Shown one piece after another: positions 7,683 through 16,014 of a DNA stretch of 23,823 nucleotides. The translations under genes and the position numbers were made by a program. The notes beneath the pieces are model-generated. The model was not told the DNA's origin. It was given only the letters and a program-made list of their open reading frames with translations, and did not search any database. The DNA is from SVTX01 sp045602385. GTDB taxonomy: Bacteria > Bacillota > Clostridia > Oscillospirales > CAG-272. Positions within the stretch are counted from its first letter, which is position 1. Every line of letters starts with the position of its first letter. The DNA lies in contig JAZSBL010000005.1 of NCBI GenBank assembly GCA_045602385.1, positions 1 through 23,823 of the forward strand. The letters are read 5' to 3'.

Positions 7683-7711
7683 ATTATAACACTTTTCCCT
7701 TGATTTGTCAA
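7683..7711 (-). promoter_or_regulatory. Consensus promoter of the membrane protein-hydrolase operon
   Basis: On the minus strand TTGACA (7711-7706), a 17-base spacer and TATAAT (7688-7683), with TGT before the -10, lie about 50 bases before the start at 7634. Confidence 0.9.
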
Positions 7712-7844
7712 CCAAAATTGCTCGGCAGGCGCGCGCGGGGGAAAATTTTTACAAATTTAACGGTAGGGTAAAGAAGTGCAGAATGCAGAGTGCAGAGTTA
7801 AAACTCGTAGGGGCGGATTCCATATCCGCCCGCAAAATCGTAGT

Positions 7845-8092
7845 TCAAATTTTGATTTATCGGGGTATCCACGGCTGTAAAATTCGTTTGGATTACGCTT
7901 TGCGCATGCCTCCCTTGTGTAAAGGGAGGTGGATTGCGAAGCAAGACGGAGGGATTGTTCTAGTGCATATGCTTCATTTACAATCCCTCACCGCCTGCGG
8001 CGGAGCTCCGTTTACACAAGGGAGCCTATGTTTTAAAGCGACAATGCCTTGATATACGGGGCGTTATTAATAGACCGTCGCCCCCCTACGAA
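7845..8092 (+). repeat. R1 dispersed hairpin repeat, copy B with flanking modules
   Basis: The leader 7845-7907 (GATTTATCGGGGTATCC-ACGGCTGTA) and core 7908-8026 closely match copy A. The middle of the core differs (CCGCCTGCGGCGG instead of TCAACTGCGTTGA), which keeps a small inverted repeat by compensating changes. It is followed by the module found at 1-54. Bases 7712-7844 hold only short GCAGAATGCAGAGTGC-like repeats and a GTAGGGGCGGATTC module. Confidence 0.85.
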
Positions 8093-8107
8093 GCAACATT
8101 GTGCTGA

Positions 8108-8475
8108 CAAAGGGGAACCACACAAGTGGGGGGTTCCCCTTTCTCTACAAAATGTTGCTCTAAATCGCTCTCCGCTTTTCTTTTGGCAAAAGAGGCGCAA
8201 AATATTCGGCGTGTAGACAAGCTTAATCAAAAACACCTTGCCGAAACCGCTCCCTGCAAGCAGGGAGTCCGAGTAACCTGTAAAAAGAAAGACGCCGCAT
8301 ACGCCACAAGGAGAGTAGTGGGCGCCACTGCACCGCCTGTGCGGTATGTTTCGCCCTCTGCGGAGGGCGACCAACGCTCCGCGCGTTGGATTGGCGCAAG
8401 CCTTTGAAAAGGCTTGACCGAAACTTTAATGTCGCTTCGCGCTGTAGCCGTGAAGTCCCCCCATAAATCGCAATT
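8108..8475 (+). repeat. R2 dispersed hairpin repeat, copy 1
   Basis: A chain of palindromes: AAAGGGGAACC/GGTTCCCCTTT, CTCCCTGC/GCAGGGAG, GCCCTCTGCGGAGGGC, AACGCTCCGCGCGTT and AAGCCTTTGAAAAGGCTT, ending with the shared terminal module (minus strand ACTTCACGGCTACAG). It is highly similar to 22130-22437 and, inverted, to 21955-22085. Short open frames across it recur with the repeat and are not genes. Confidence 0.85.
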
Positions 8476-8527
8476 TAAAAAGCCCCTTGTGGGGGCTTTG
8501 GTGTTATTTTCTGTTATAAGGGCGCTC

Positions 8528-8893
8528 TCAAGCCCAAACAAACTTTTTCTGCTCGCCCTCGATAAGCTCCGCGGTGCGCATGTCCTGTATCTCCGAAGCG
8601 TCAAGCACAAGCGCAAATTTTCTCTTGACCTTGACCCACTCGCCACGCTTGATTATACAGTTCTGCCCGTTCACCGCCACGTACACGTCGTCGCGGTAGC
8701 GGTCGTTGTCCTTGAAAAGCTTTACCGATATATACTCGTTGAGGTAATCCTCGTACTGCTTTGCCTCTGCGCGCGCTCTCTCCTCTGCCGCCTTCTTATT
8801 TTGGCGCAGGAGCGCGTTCTCTGCCTCCTTCTCGGCAAGCTTCTGCTCGTATTCCGCCTTGAGCGCGGCAATTCTCTCGTCAAATTCTTTCAT
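8528..8893 (-). CDS. Small phage head-module protein with coiled coil
   Basis: The product is 121 residues. Residues 1-50 are a charged, heptad-like helix (KAEYEQKLAEKEAENALLRQ), probably a coiled coil. Residues 70-115 form a compact domain around VYVAVNGQNCIIKRGEWVKV and end with EIQDMRTAELIE. Small proteins with a similar VNG...IKRGE domain commonly follow the capsid gene in phages of Bacillota; the function is not known to me. AGGAG precedes the ATG. It is the last gene of the phage head operon, and repeats follow instead of connector or tail genes. Confidence 0.7.
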   Translation of the reverse strand: MKEFDERIAALKAEYEQKLAEKEAENALLRQNKKAAEERARAEAKQYEDYLNEYISVKLFKDNDRYRDDVYVAVNGQNCIIKRGEWVKVKRKFALVLDASEIQDMRTAELIEGEQKKFVWA

Positions 8894-9001
8894 TTTTTCT
8901 CCTTTCGGGGGCGTGGGGTGTACCCACGCCCCTTTTTAAGATTTAGCTACTGTCGGCGCGCTACCCGCCGTTTTTCTTGTTATCGGTCTGTCCGCTATAT
9001 C

Positions 9002-10276
9002 TTACGCCGTTGCCGCCGTTTCAATACGGATCATGAACGCCTCTACAAGGCGCACGGTGACCTTGGTTGCCTTCCAGCCGACTGTCGCTCTCTGATTGAG
9101 AGGGTCGGATGAGCCCGCGCTGCCAAGCTGCTTGACGATATGCTCAAGTCCGCCGCCCGCAAGAGAGGTCGTGCCGTACGCGTTCTCGCCGAACACAAGT
9201 GTTGCGTAAACGTCTGCACCGCACGCGCCTGCCTCACCGGGATATATGATCTCGTCCTTTGCGGCGGTCACGGATGCAGCGGTCGCCTTGGTGCTGTCTG
9301 TGCAAAGTGTCATGTCGGTTGTGGTATTCGCCGAAACGTAATACTTCTTGCCGCCGATAAGCACCGCTCTGCCTACAAGCTCGCCTGCCGCAACGCTACC
9401 GCCCGTAAAGCTGACCTTGCTTGTCGAGCTTGCAGCCGCGCTGACCTTGAGCGTTCTCGCGTTAGCCGCGAGGTCGGGCGCGTGGAACACCTTTGCCTCT
9501 GTGCTTTCAATAAATCTTACGCCCTCGATCTTTCCGATCTCGCCCTCAAAGAGCGAGGAGGGGTCTGCGTACTGCATGGGTGTGCGCCAGTTGGGGTCGC
9601 TCATAAGATCGTAGGCGCAGTCGGGGTGGATGATCGCCACGTAAGAGCCGTTGATCTTCTCCGCGTTCTGATTCTTGAGGAATCTTACCGCGCGGCGAAC
9701 CGCGTCTACGGTAAGAAGGCACGCGTCCTCTCCCTCTGCCTTGATCTGCTCACGAGAGGAGATCTTGCCCTCTCCGTACTGCACGTTAGTACCGCCGACA
9801 AGCACCTCGCGGGAGATGGTGTCAAGAGTACGGCCCGCCTGAGAGCCGAGCAGCTTCGTTGCCATGCAGAGATTGTTGTCAATGGCGGTCATAAGCAAAA
9901 GGTCGGTAAGCTCAACGTAGCCGCCGTACTGCGCGACAGTCGCGGTGACGATGCCCATGTTAATGGTCTGTCCCGTGGGGGTAACGCCCTCCGCGATGGG
10001 ATCTGTGATCTTGGGAAGCGGATCGTACTTGCGGAACTGAACGCTCTTGCCCTGACCCTGCGGAATATCCTGCTTCTGCGCGAAGCGATCGTGCACGAGC
10101 GCGGGCTCCGCGTTGTCGATAAGATAGTCGGAGTAGTATGTCTTCATTTCGGGAGAAAGGCCTGCGCCCTCTCCGTAAGTCTCAACGCCTCCGTTCTTTG
10201 TATTGATAACGCCCTCGGTGCCAAGGACCTGCTCGCCCTCACCGAAAAGCTGCAAATTGATATTAAAATTCTCCAT
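9002..10276 (-). CDS. N4-gp56-family major capsid protein
   Basis: The 424-residue protein has the family features VQFRKYDPLPKITDPIAEGV (79-98), VAQYGGYVELTDLL, HPDCAYDLMSDPNWR (217-231), GVRFIESTEAKVF and the C-terminal GLEHIVKQLGSAGSSDPLNQ. It forms the icosahedral shell. Residues about 271-350 are an Ala/Ser/Thr-rich insertion (VSFTGGS, GKKYYVS) before the conserved ADVYATLVFGENAYG, perhaps a surface-exposed domain. The N-terminus, MENFNINLQLFGEGEQ, resembles the Prp protease site known from ribosomal protein L27 and staphylococcal phage 80alpha capsids, predicting removal of residues 1-11. A Prp-like protease is encoded two genes upstream. The start is supported by AAGGAAAA upstream. Confidence 0.92.
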   Translation of the reverse strand: MENFNINLQLFGEGEQVLGTEGVINTKNGGVETYGEGAGLSPEMKTYYSDYLIDNAEPALVHDRFAQKQDIPQGQGKSVQFRKYDPLPKITDPIAEGVTPTGQTINMGIVTATVAQYGGYVELTDLLLMTAIDNNLCMATKLLGSQAGRTLDTISREVLVGGTNVQYGEGKISSREQIKAEGEDACLLTVDAVRRAVRFLKNQNAEKINGSYVAIIHPDCAYDLMSDPNWRTPMQYADPSSLFEGEIGKIEGVRFIESTEAKVFHAPDLAANARTLKVSAAASSTSKVSFTGGSVAAGELVGRAVLIGGKKYYVSANTTTDMTLCTDSTKATAASVTAAKDEIIYPGEAGACGADVYATLVFGENAYGTTSLAGGGLEHIVKQLGSAGSSDPLNQRATVGWKATKVTVRLVEAFMIRIETAATA

Positions 10277-10324
10277 TTATTTTCCTTTCGTTCCGATAGT
10301 CGGATTTTATTATAAAACGTAATG

Positions 10325-10813
10325 TCAAAGGTGGATCTTCTCACCTCTCTGCGCCCGTGTCGCCAAGAGCGCGCGCTCACTCCTTGTAAGCCTTGCAACG
10401 TCAAAGGGGCTACGCGTAACGTGATGCGAGAGCGCATTTTCCTGCGCCCTTCCCCGCATGGCGCGAAACTCGCGCTTCATTCTCTCCTCGGTCTCCTTGA
10501 CCGCGCGCTCACGCTCCTCTCGGAGCAGTATGTCAAGATCCTTATACCTTGATGCCTCTGCCTCAAGAGATCTGACTCTCTCCTCAAGCGCCTTGTATTT
10601 TTTGAACCTGCGGTTTATAAGCCTTTGTGTGTCGGCTGCGTATTGCTCACGAAACCTCTCCTTTATCAGTCTTTCGTATTCCTCTCTGTCATTGTCCTGT
10701 GTGGGTATCTCCTCACACTCATTCTCCTCGGCAGAGTTGTCGGGCGCGCCGATATTATCACCCTCATCACCCATTATGCCGGGCGTGGCGTCAACATTTT
10801 CGTAATCGGTCAA
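10325..10813 (-). CDS. Probable capsid scaffolding protein
   Basis: The 162-residue product has a very acidic N-terminal third (residues 1-45), a long basic/acidic coiled coil (about 45-125) and a C-terminal segment RSPFDVARLTRSERALLATR. Acid-rich helical proteins directly upstream of the capsid gene are typically internal scaffolds that guide shell assembly; the call rests on position and composition, not on a recognised domain. The start is TTG, supported by GGAGG nine bases upstream; no in-frame ATG fits. I see no Prp-type NLQxF site in it. Confidence 0.7.
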   Translation of the reverse strand: MTDYENVDATPGIMGDEGDNIGAPDNSAEENECEEIPTQDNDREEYERLIKERFREQYAADTQRLINRRFKKYKALEERVRSLEAEASRYKDLDILLREERERAVKETEERMKREFRAMRGRAQENALSHHVTRSPFDVARLTRSERALLATRAQRGEKIHL

Positions 10814-10852
10814 AATGTAAATCCTCCATTCGCTTGAATGATCCGAGAAGGG

Positions 10853-11188
10853 CTATTGTCTGTTTCGGTTTGGCGTCATGATATTCCACACCGATTCGCA
10901 GACCTCTGCCGTGCCGGGATAGGTGGTCGCCATCTGCAAAAATCCGATATACGCCTGCTTCATCGCAGAGCCGTATTCCTCCGAGCAGGAAATGTCAACG
11001 TCACCGGGGGCTAATTTGCCAACGCGCAATCCCGATCTCTCGCTTGAAAGAAAGCCGAGCAGCGCGTAAAATATTCCCGATACCGCCGCGCAGACTATAT
11101 CTCCGCCCGTAGCGGATATATATCCCGCGTGTCCCTGCATCTTAAGCGAGATCTTTCCTCCCTCGCGGCAAAAATCAATATTTATCAT
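10853..11188 (-). CDS. Prp-type cysteine protease, probable prohead protease
   Basis: The 111-residue product matches the Prp (YsxB, DUF464) family: GHAGYISATGGDIVCAAVSG at 19-38 contains the catalytic His20 and Cys33 separated as in Prp, followed by the helix FYALLGFLSS. In Bacillota the chromosomal Prp, encoded between rplU and rpmA, trims the L27 N-terminus, and in staphylococci it also cleaves phage capsid and scaffold proteins. Here the gene lies inside a head operon; its ATG overlaps the portal stop by four bases (ATGA), so translation is probably coupled. Position between portal and scaffold is where phages carry prohead proteases. Family assignment is strong; capsid cleavage is an inference supported by the motif in the capsid protein. 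Confidence 0.87.
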   Translation of the reverse strand: MINIDFCREGGKISLKMQGHAGYISATGGDIVCAAVSGIFYALLGFLSSERSGLRVGKLAPGDVDISCSEEYGSAMKQAYIGFLQMATTYPGTAEVCESVWNIMTPNRNRQ

Positions 11189-12735
11189 GTCTCGCCTCCG
11201 TATTCGCGGCGCAGAGCCGAGCGGAGCTTGCCTACGCCCTCAAAATCCATAAGCTCCAGCATGATAAGAGTTCCCTTTACGTTCTCCGCCTTGAACGCGC
11301 CGTCCTCGTAAAGCGATCTTATAAGCTCGTTCTTCTCCTTTTTCTCGCTTGGTGAGTTCTCACGCGCCTCGATCCTTATGTCAAAGTGAGGTCTTACGCC
11401 GTCCTCCGCCGTAAGCGCCCTTCCCGAAATGCTTACGTAGTCGTGCGAGCCGTCCTCGCCGCTGATGCGGAAGACGCGCTCGGTTCCGTAGAACTCGGCG
11501 ATAAGCTCGATACAAAGCGAAACTATTTTCTCGTACGCTCTGTACGATTCCTCGATGCCGTCGCGCGAGGACTTCGCTCCCGCCTCACGCAGAACCGTGA
11601 TAGCCGACGCGGCGGTAACGCCGCCCGTGATTCCGCCCTGCGAAACGTCACGCGAGCCTGTTATCTCCTTAAGCTCCTCAAGCTTCATTCTCTTGCAGTC
11701 GATGACCGCGTCGTTGATGGGCGAGATCTCTATCTGGCGGAGCTTTTCCTCGTCGATATCTCCCTCGACCTCGACGATACTGCGATCAAGGTCAAGAAAC
11801 TCCTTTTCGTTGACACCCAGCGAGCGCTTTGCCCAGAAGCGGACGCGCGATGCCCAATCGGCGTATGAGAGCATGTTGGAATCAAGCTTGTTTATGTAGC
11901 TCTGCGCATCCTCTGCGATAGAGATAAGTCCAAAGCCGCAGATCCCCTCCGCCATAGGGTAAAGACGGTCGAATACGACGGGGTAAAGTCCGTGAGCGTA
12001 CCAGCCGCCCGCGCAGAACTCGTCCGCCTCCGAGGAGTAAAGCACCGTGTCGCCGCAGAATTTACACAGGTGAAGCTCACACGCGCCGCCTTCAAGGTAG
12101 CGTTTATAGTACCAGTCTATGACAACGCACTTTCCGTCAAAGCTCTCACTAAAGCCAAGCGAGGTGGCTATCGCGGTGTCGGCCTCGCGGTTGGAATCGT
12201 ACACGAAATGGGGATAGATCGCCTCGATCGAATCACGGTCACAGACCGATGATATAAAGAGGTTCTTGCTATCCTGAACGTCGGATACGCTCATGTCCCA
12301 GAAAATATCGGACATGGGAATGGCGCGCACGTCAATGTCGCCAAGTCCGTCCTCAAGCGCGGTGTTCCAGAACACTCCGTAAATCGCAGTTCCGTGCTTG
12401 AGCTTCTCCCAGGCGTTATCAGAGTAGACCTGCTCGAAGTGAGATCTCTCTGTGATAACCGGAATGATACGTGTCAGGCGATCTGCCGCCGCCTCGTCGC
12501 GCCTCTCGCGCGGCAAGCATACCGAGGTGGGCATCTTCTCAATAATATCGGCATGCTTGTTGATAATACTGTTGAATATCCAGGATGACGAGCCGCCCGA
12601 GCTGTAGACGTCTCTCCATATCTTGTCCTCCATGAGATATCTTTTTTCAAGCGCCCCCTTTGCCCTTTTATACTCCGCGAGAATTCGCCGAGCAGAAAGA
12701 ATATCGGGGGCGGTAAAGCTTACTTTGTTTTTCAT
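11185..12735 (-). CDS. Phage portal protein
   Basis: This 516-residue protein has portal-like features: an N-terminal helical region, WIFNSIINKHADIIEKMPTS (52-71), a wing region with IDVRAIPMSDIFWDMSVSDV, and a late stem/crown segment ending FEGVGKLRSALRREYG. Portals form the dodecameric DNA gate at one capsid vertex and dock the terminase. The large terminase lies immediately upstream in the operon and the protease and scaffold downstream, fitting the call. A GAAAGGA site lies just upstream of the ATG. The usual close spacing from terL is broken by a 325-base repeat insertion. Confidence 0.85.
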   Translation of the reverse strand: MKNKVSFTAPDILSARRILAEYKRAKGALEKRYLMEDKIWRDVYSSGGSSSWIFNSIINKHADIIEKMPTSVCLPRERRDEAAADRLTRIIPVITERSHFEQVYSDNAWEKLKHGTAIYGVFWNTALEDGLGDIDVRAIPMSDIFWDMSVSDVQDSKNLFISSVCDRDSIEAIYPHFVYDSNREADTAIATSLGFSESFDGKCVVIDWYYKRYLEGGACELHLCKFCGDTVLYSSEADEFCAGGWYAHGLYPVVFDRLYPMAEGICGFGLISIAEDAQSYINKLDSNMLSYADWASRVRFWAKRSLGVNEKEFLDLDRSIVEVEGDIDEEKLRQIEISPINDAVIDCKRMKLEELKEITGSRDVSQGGITGGVTAASAITVLREAGAKSSRDGIEESYRAYEKIVSLCIELIAEFYGTERVFRISGEDGSHDYVSISGRALTAEDGVRPHFDIRIEARENSPSEKKEKNELIRSLYEDGAFKAENVKGTLIMLELMDFEGVGKLRSALRREYGGET

Positions 12736-12746
12736 AAAAATCCTTT

Positions 12747-13059
12747 CAAATTTTGATTTGTCGGGGTGTTGTTCATTTGACTAGGGCATCCTCATCCACC
12801 GCTAGCGAGAACCCCCAAAGCTCGACTTCGCTCGCTTCGGGGAACCCCGCCTCGGTCCCCCTTCCCCTGCCTTGGGGAAGGCTAACGCAAAGCGAAACTT
12901 ATTGCATTTTTATAGCAGTGAAGTACGTTCATGGCTACAGTTAAATGGGCGCCTCGGTTAAACCAAAGCCTTCCCCAAGGCAGGGGAAGGTGGCGCAGCG
13001 TAGCTGTGACGGATGAGGATGCACCCTTCAAAATCGCTTAGCTCGATAAATCGCAATTT
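12747..13059. repeat. R3 inverted-repeat element between terL and portal genes
   Basis: The ends GCATCCTCATCC (12786-12797) and GGATGAGGATGC (13011-13022) are perfect inverses. Inside, a 23-base sequence starting CCTTCCCCTGCCTTGGGG (12860-12882) is perfectly inverted at 12968-12990. The flanks carry the module shared by R1 and R2 (CAAATTTTGATTTGTCGGGG) and a GATAAATCGCAATTTATC palindrome. No coding capacity; it occupies the whole space between the two phage genes. Confidence 0.85.
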
Positions 13060-13060
13060 A

Positions 13061-14512
13061 TCACGCCCCTGCGAATCTTGCTCTTGTTTTATAGAGGTCA
13101 AGCGGATCAGAGGTCGGGGACTGCGGAATTACTCTCTCCTCGCGCCGCGGCAGCGCCTTGATCGGCATCTCCATGCATACGTACCGCAGTTCATCATATA
13201 TATGATCCTCACCCGTCGTGTCAACGTCCTCGACGTCCGTGCTATCGTAGACAAGACACGGTATGGTGCGTATAAAGTTGCGGCAGGTGGAGAATACGTA
13301 CAGGCGGGGTCTGCCCCCATCGTCCATGGCAAGACGGTTATGCACCTGCATCTTGCCGGCGATCCGTGAGTTGTCCGCGCGGGAAAAGTATACTCCCTGC
13401 TTCTCCATGATCTCGCCGATAGACTCGCCGCCGTTCTTCTGAAATATCGCGGGGTCGGCAATACCGTGGATATGGCAGCCCTTGAGGTTCTCGTCCTCCT
13501 CTTCAATTCGTCTGATCTCACTTGCCACGCGCGTGGCGTTCCATCTTACCCCCTCGTTGGGTGTGCCCGTGCAGCCATAAAGCTCGCGGATGCGGTAAAG
13601 CACTCCGTCGGGATCCTCCGCGTACCAACCCACCGAAAAGGGCCTCGAATATCCCCAGTCGAATGAGCGTAGCCTGCGCCAATGACTTGGAACTCTGAAT
13701 GGCGAGATTACGTGCGTGCCGATACGCTCGCGGTAGCCCTCGGGCTCGTTTCGCCACTCGGTAAAGACCTGACCCGAAAAGCCGTCCCAGTCACCGTACA
13801 GCAGAGCCGCACGCTCCGCATCGGGGAGAGATGCAAGCCGCGTCAGATACTCCGGCGAATTCTGCAGCAATATCTTGTTGTCAAATACCGTGCTTGGCAC
13901 GAATACCCTCGACTTGCGCCGTATCTCCTCACGCCCGTCCGGAAAGCGGACCTTGACATTCTCCCATATGGTGGTAAGCGGTGGGGCGGGAGTGATAAAT
14001 CGCTCCTTTACCCAGCCGTGCCCGATGCCGCCGGGGTTTGCCTGCGCCCTCATATAACAGCGCGTGCCCGGCCCTGACGGTCGGTTTCTTGAAAAAAGAT
14101 AGCTGTATTCGTCAAAGGTGAACTGCGTCAGCTCGTCAAAGTCGATAAAGTCATATCTCTTTCCCTGGTAGTTGTAGCGGTCGTCGGTGTGCGCCATAGA
14201 GCCGAAATATATCTTCGCCCCCGATGGGAATTGCCAGAAATGTCGGCTCTCGTTGAATATCGCCTCCGGACAGGCGGCGGTGTATATCTCACGTGAGCGG
14301 TCGACAAGCTCCGACAGTTGCGGATAGGTTTTTCGCAGAATAAGCCCGCGATAGTGACCTATATGTATCTGCCGGAGCGCCTCGGCTATCGCGCAGTCGC
14401 TCTTTCCGCCTCCCGCCGCGCCGCCGTAGAGCGCTTCGTCCTCAAGACGGCGCATAAACTCTACCTGCTTTGGTTGGGGTGTCCAGATCACCCTCTTTTC
14501 CTCTGTCTGCAT
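13061..14512 (-). CDS. terL: Phage terminase large subunit
   Basis: The 483-residue product is the ATP-driven packaging motor and nuclease. The ATPase half shows the Walker A motif GAAGGGKS (31-38) and the Walker B motif DFIDFDE (about 121-127). The nuclease half shows FDWGYSRPF (near 283-291), GIADPAIF (near 350) and DHIYDELRY (near 435-443), giving the acidic residues of the RNase H-like site. I set the start at the ATG at 14512: it is one base beyond the terS stop and has AAAGGT just upstream. A longer in-frame version would overlap terS by 210 bases. All motifs look intact, so the enzyme could be functional. Confidence 0.93.
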   Translation of the reverse strand: MQTEEKRVIWTPQPKQVEFMRRLEDEALYGGAAGGGKSDCAIAEALRQIHIGHYRGLILRKTYPQLSELVDRSREIYTAACPEAIFNESRHFWQFPSGAKIYFGSMAHTDDRYNYQGKRYDFIDFDELTQFTFDEYSYLFSRNRPSGPGTRCYMRAQANPGGIGHGWVKERFITPAPPLTTIWENVKVRFPDGREEIRRKSRVFVPSTVFDNKILLQNSPEYLTRLASLPDAERAALLYGDWDGFSGQVFTEWRNEPEGYRERIGTHVISPFRVPSHWRRLRSFDWGYSRPFSVGWYAEDPDGVLYRIRELYGCTGTPNEGVRWNATRVASEIRRIEEEDENLKGCHIHGIADPAIFQKNGGESIGEIMEKQGVYFSRADNSRIAGKMQVHNRLAMDDGGRPRLYVFSTCRNFIRTIPCLVYDSTDVEDVDTTGEDHIYDELRYVCMEMPIKALPRREERVIPQSPTSDPLDLYKTRARFAGA

Positions 14513-14513
14513 G

Positions 14514-15041
14514 CTACCTTTCCTCACGATACTCTCCTGACGCGTCGGGGATCGGATCGATACTGTCCGCCGGCGGCAGCTCGACAACTCCACCCTCTCC
14601 GACGTCAATGCCCGTTCCCTTTTCGTTCCAACGGTCGGGCTGGCGGTTTTTAAGCCAGAAGATCGACGCGCGAAGATCGGGCGGAACGTAATCCTCGTCC
14701 TCAGCCGTCGCAAGCTCCTCATACTCGCGTATCTTTTTGCCCGTTACAGGGTCAAAATCCACGCGCTTGAGCTTGTGTGTCTTCTTTACCGACACGTTGT
14801 AGCCGACGGCGCGCTTATATACCGCCTCGACCACCGAATAGTCCGCCTCTCTGCGGCCAAGCTCTATCGCATCGCGCAGGTTTTTGTGTCTGCGGCTCCA
14901 AAGCAGAAGCTCATCCGCAGAGATCCCCGTGCGGGCGGCGATCTCCTCGTCAGAATATCCGTCCTCGGCAAGCTTTCGCACGGTTTCAAGCCCGTACTCA
15001 CGAAGCCAGGATTCAAATTTAGGCCTTCTCAAGACCCTCAC
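14514..15041 (-). CDS. terS: Phage terminase small subunit
   Basis: The product is about 175 residues. The N-terminal region has a helix-turn-helix (YSDEEIAARTGISADELLLW) for recognition of phage DNA, followed by READYSVVEAVYKRAVGYNVSV, a KKTHKLK stretch and the family-typical YVPPDLRASIFWLKNRQPDRW. The start is uncertain: GTG at 15041 or TTG at 15032 both fit and both overlap the end of the upstream gene, implying translational coupling. The TTG at 15110 would add an atypical Arg-rich leader. The terL ATG follows one base after its stop. Confidence 0.85.
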   Translation of the reverse strand: MRVLRRPKFESWLREYGLETVRKLAEDGYSDEEIAARTGISADELLLWSRRHKNLRDAIELGRREADYSVVEAVYKRAVGYNVSVKKTHKLKRVDFDPVTGKKIREYEELATAEDEDYVPPDLRASIFWLKNRQPDRWNEKGTGIDVGEGGVVELPPADSIDPIPDASGEYREER

Positions 15042-15390
15042 CGCCCGCGCTTGAGGGAGCTGCCCCGTTATCCGCCCCCTCGCGGCGATCAGATGCCGTC
15101 CCTTTCGCAAATGTTTTTTGCTCGGCGGCTCCCGTTTCCTTTACGCGGATCACGTACTCGTCCTCGGTAGAGGATATCTCGGCGCGGTACTTGCCTACCG
15201 TTTCGGCTATTTCGGCCTTGGAGATGCGGACCTCGCCCTCGCCCGCCGCAAGAGCGAGTATGTAGCTGGCGTAGATCTTATTCGCCGTCTCCGCCGCCAT
15301 AAGCTTTTCGCGCTCAGCGCGTATCTGCGCGTTTTTTCTCTTTATAATTCTTCTGATATCCAGAATTTTTTTAAAAAATTTCTTCAACAT
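15019..15390 (-). CDS. Small phage protein of unknown function, upstream of terS
   Basis: The 123-residue product is not recognised. Residues 1-35 are very basic and helical (MLKKFFKKILDIRRIIKRKN), then comes a helix with ANKIYASYILALA, a predicted strand-helix unit VRISKAEIAETVGKYRAEI, and an Ala/Gly/Glu-rich, probably disordered tail. An AAGGAAAAA site precedes the ATG, the same spacing style as the capsid gene. Its end overlaps the terS start. Proteins of this size often precede terS in Clostridial prophages; no function is claimed. Confidence 0.7.
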   Translation of the reverse strand: MLKKFFKKILDIRRIIKRKNAQIRAEREKLMAAETANKIYASYILALAAGEGEVRISKAEIAETVGKYRAEISSTEDEYVIRVKETGAAEQKTFAKGTASDRREGADNGAAPSSAGGEGLEKA

Positions 15391-15476
15391 TTTTTCCTTT
15401 CGTAGCGGAGTGTACCCGCCGTTTTTTATTTAGCCACACGTATACAACCGTAGACTTGTCCTGAATTCGTCATATC

Positions 15477-15635
15477 CGCGGACGTATTGATGCCGAGCGA
15501 GGCGTTTGGCAGAATGACGGGCTGCCGCGGACGTCAGCCCCTACGAGCATTCGCCGCGAAAACCTTTGTTCAACCCCAAATGGCTAACAACCTTCGTTTC
15601 ATCTGTTACTCGCGGACGTATTGATGCCGAGCGAG
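15477..15635 (+). repeat. 25-base direct repeat flanking a REP-like module
   Basis: CGCGGACGTATTGATGCCGA plus five more identical bases occurs at 15477-15501 and 15611-15635. Between them is a CCGCGGACGTCAGCCCCTACG module like that at 20779-20800. I see no gene between 15391 and 16014. Confidence 0.75.
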
Positions 15636-15804
15636 ACCCCGAGCGAGGCCGTTATTAAGGAAAGTCGCGCTAAAATCCCGGCGCGAAGCCTTTTTGTCCG
15701 CCTCTCCTTGCGCCCCCCTTGAATGAATGATAAGTCTTTCAATCCCGTCCATATTCGGTTATACCTCACCAACGCTCGCCCGGCGAGCGCAGGAGAGAGG
15801 GATC

Positions 15805-15900
15805 CTTAAGGGAGAGAGGATTGCCAAAAATTCAGCATGCACTCTAAAATTCAATCAGCAAGCCCATGCGCTGAATTTTGCAGCACCTCTCTCCCTTGAG
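15805..15900. repeat. 96-base inverted-repeat element
   Basis: The ends CTTAAGGGAGAGAGG (15805-15819) and CCTCTCTCCCTTGAG (15886-15900) pair with one mismatch. A second inner pair, AAATTCAGC and GCTGAATTT, lies within. A separate hairpin, CTTTCCTTC/GAAGGAAAG, follows at about 15918-15942 and is partly repeated near 15974-15987. Confidence 0.75.
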
Positions 15901-16014
15901 CGGCGTTCCTTTGGTTACTTTCCTTCGCTGATGAAGGAAAGTGACGTCCTTCCGCCCTCTGTTCCCCTCGCTGTTGAAGGAAAGTAACATCTCGCCTCTC
16001 CCTCGCTCCTTTTC

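Noticed and set aside
8033..8646. Several open frames across the R2 repeats, also at 22050-22640
   Set aside because: The same frames reappear wherever the repeat occurs and lack ribosome sites; they are by-products of palindromic repeats.
9140..10315. 391-residue rightward frame opposite the capsid gene
   Set aside because: High-GC third positions of the capsid gene keep the antisense frame open; no start signal, and the capsid identity on the other strand is clear.
14513..14722. N-terminal 70-residue extension of the large terminase
   Set aside because: Arg/Ser-rich, overlaps terS in another frame; a proper ATG with ribosome site lies at 14512.
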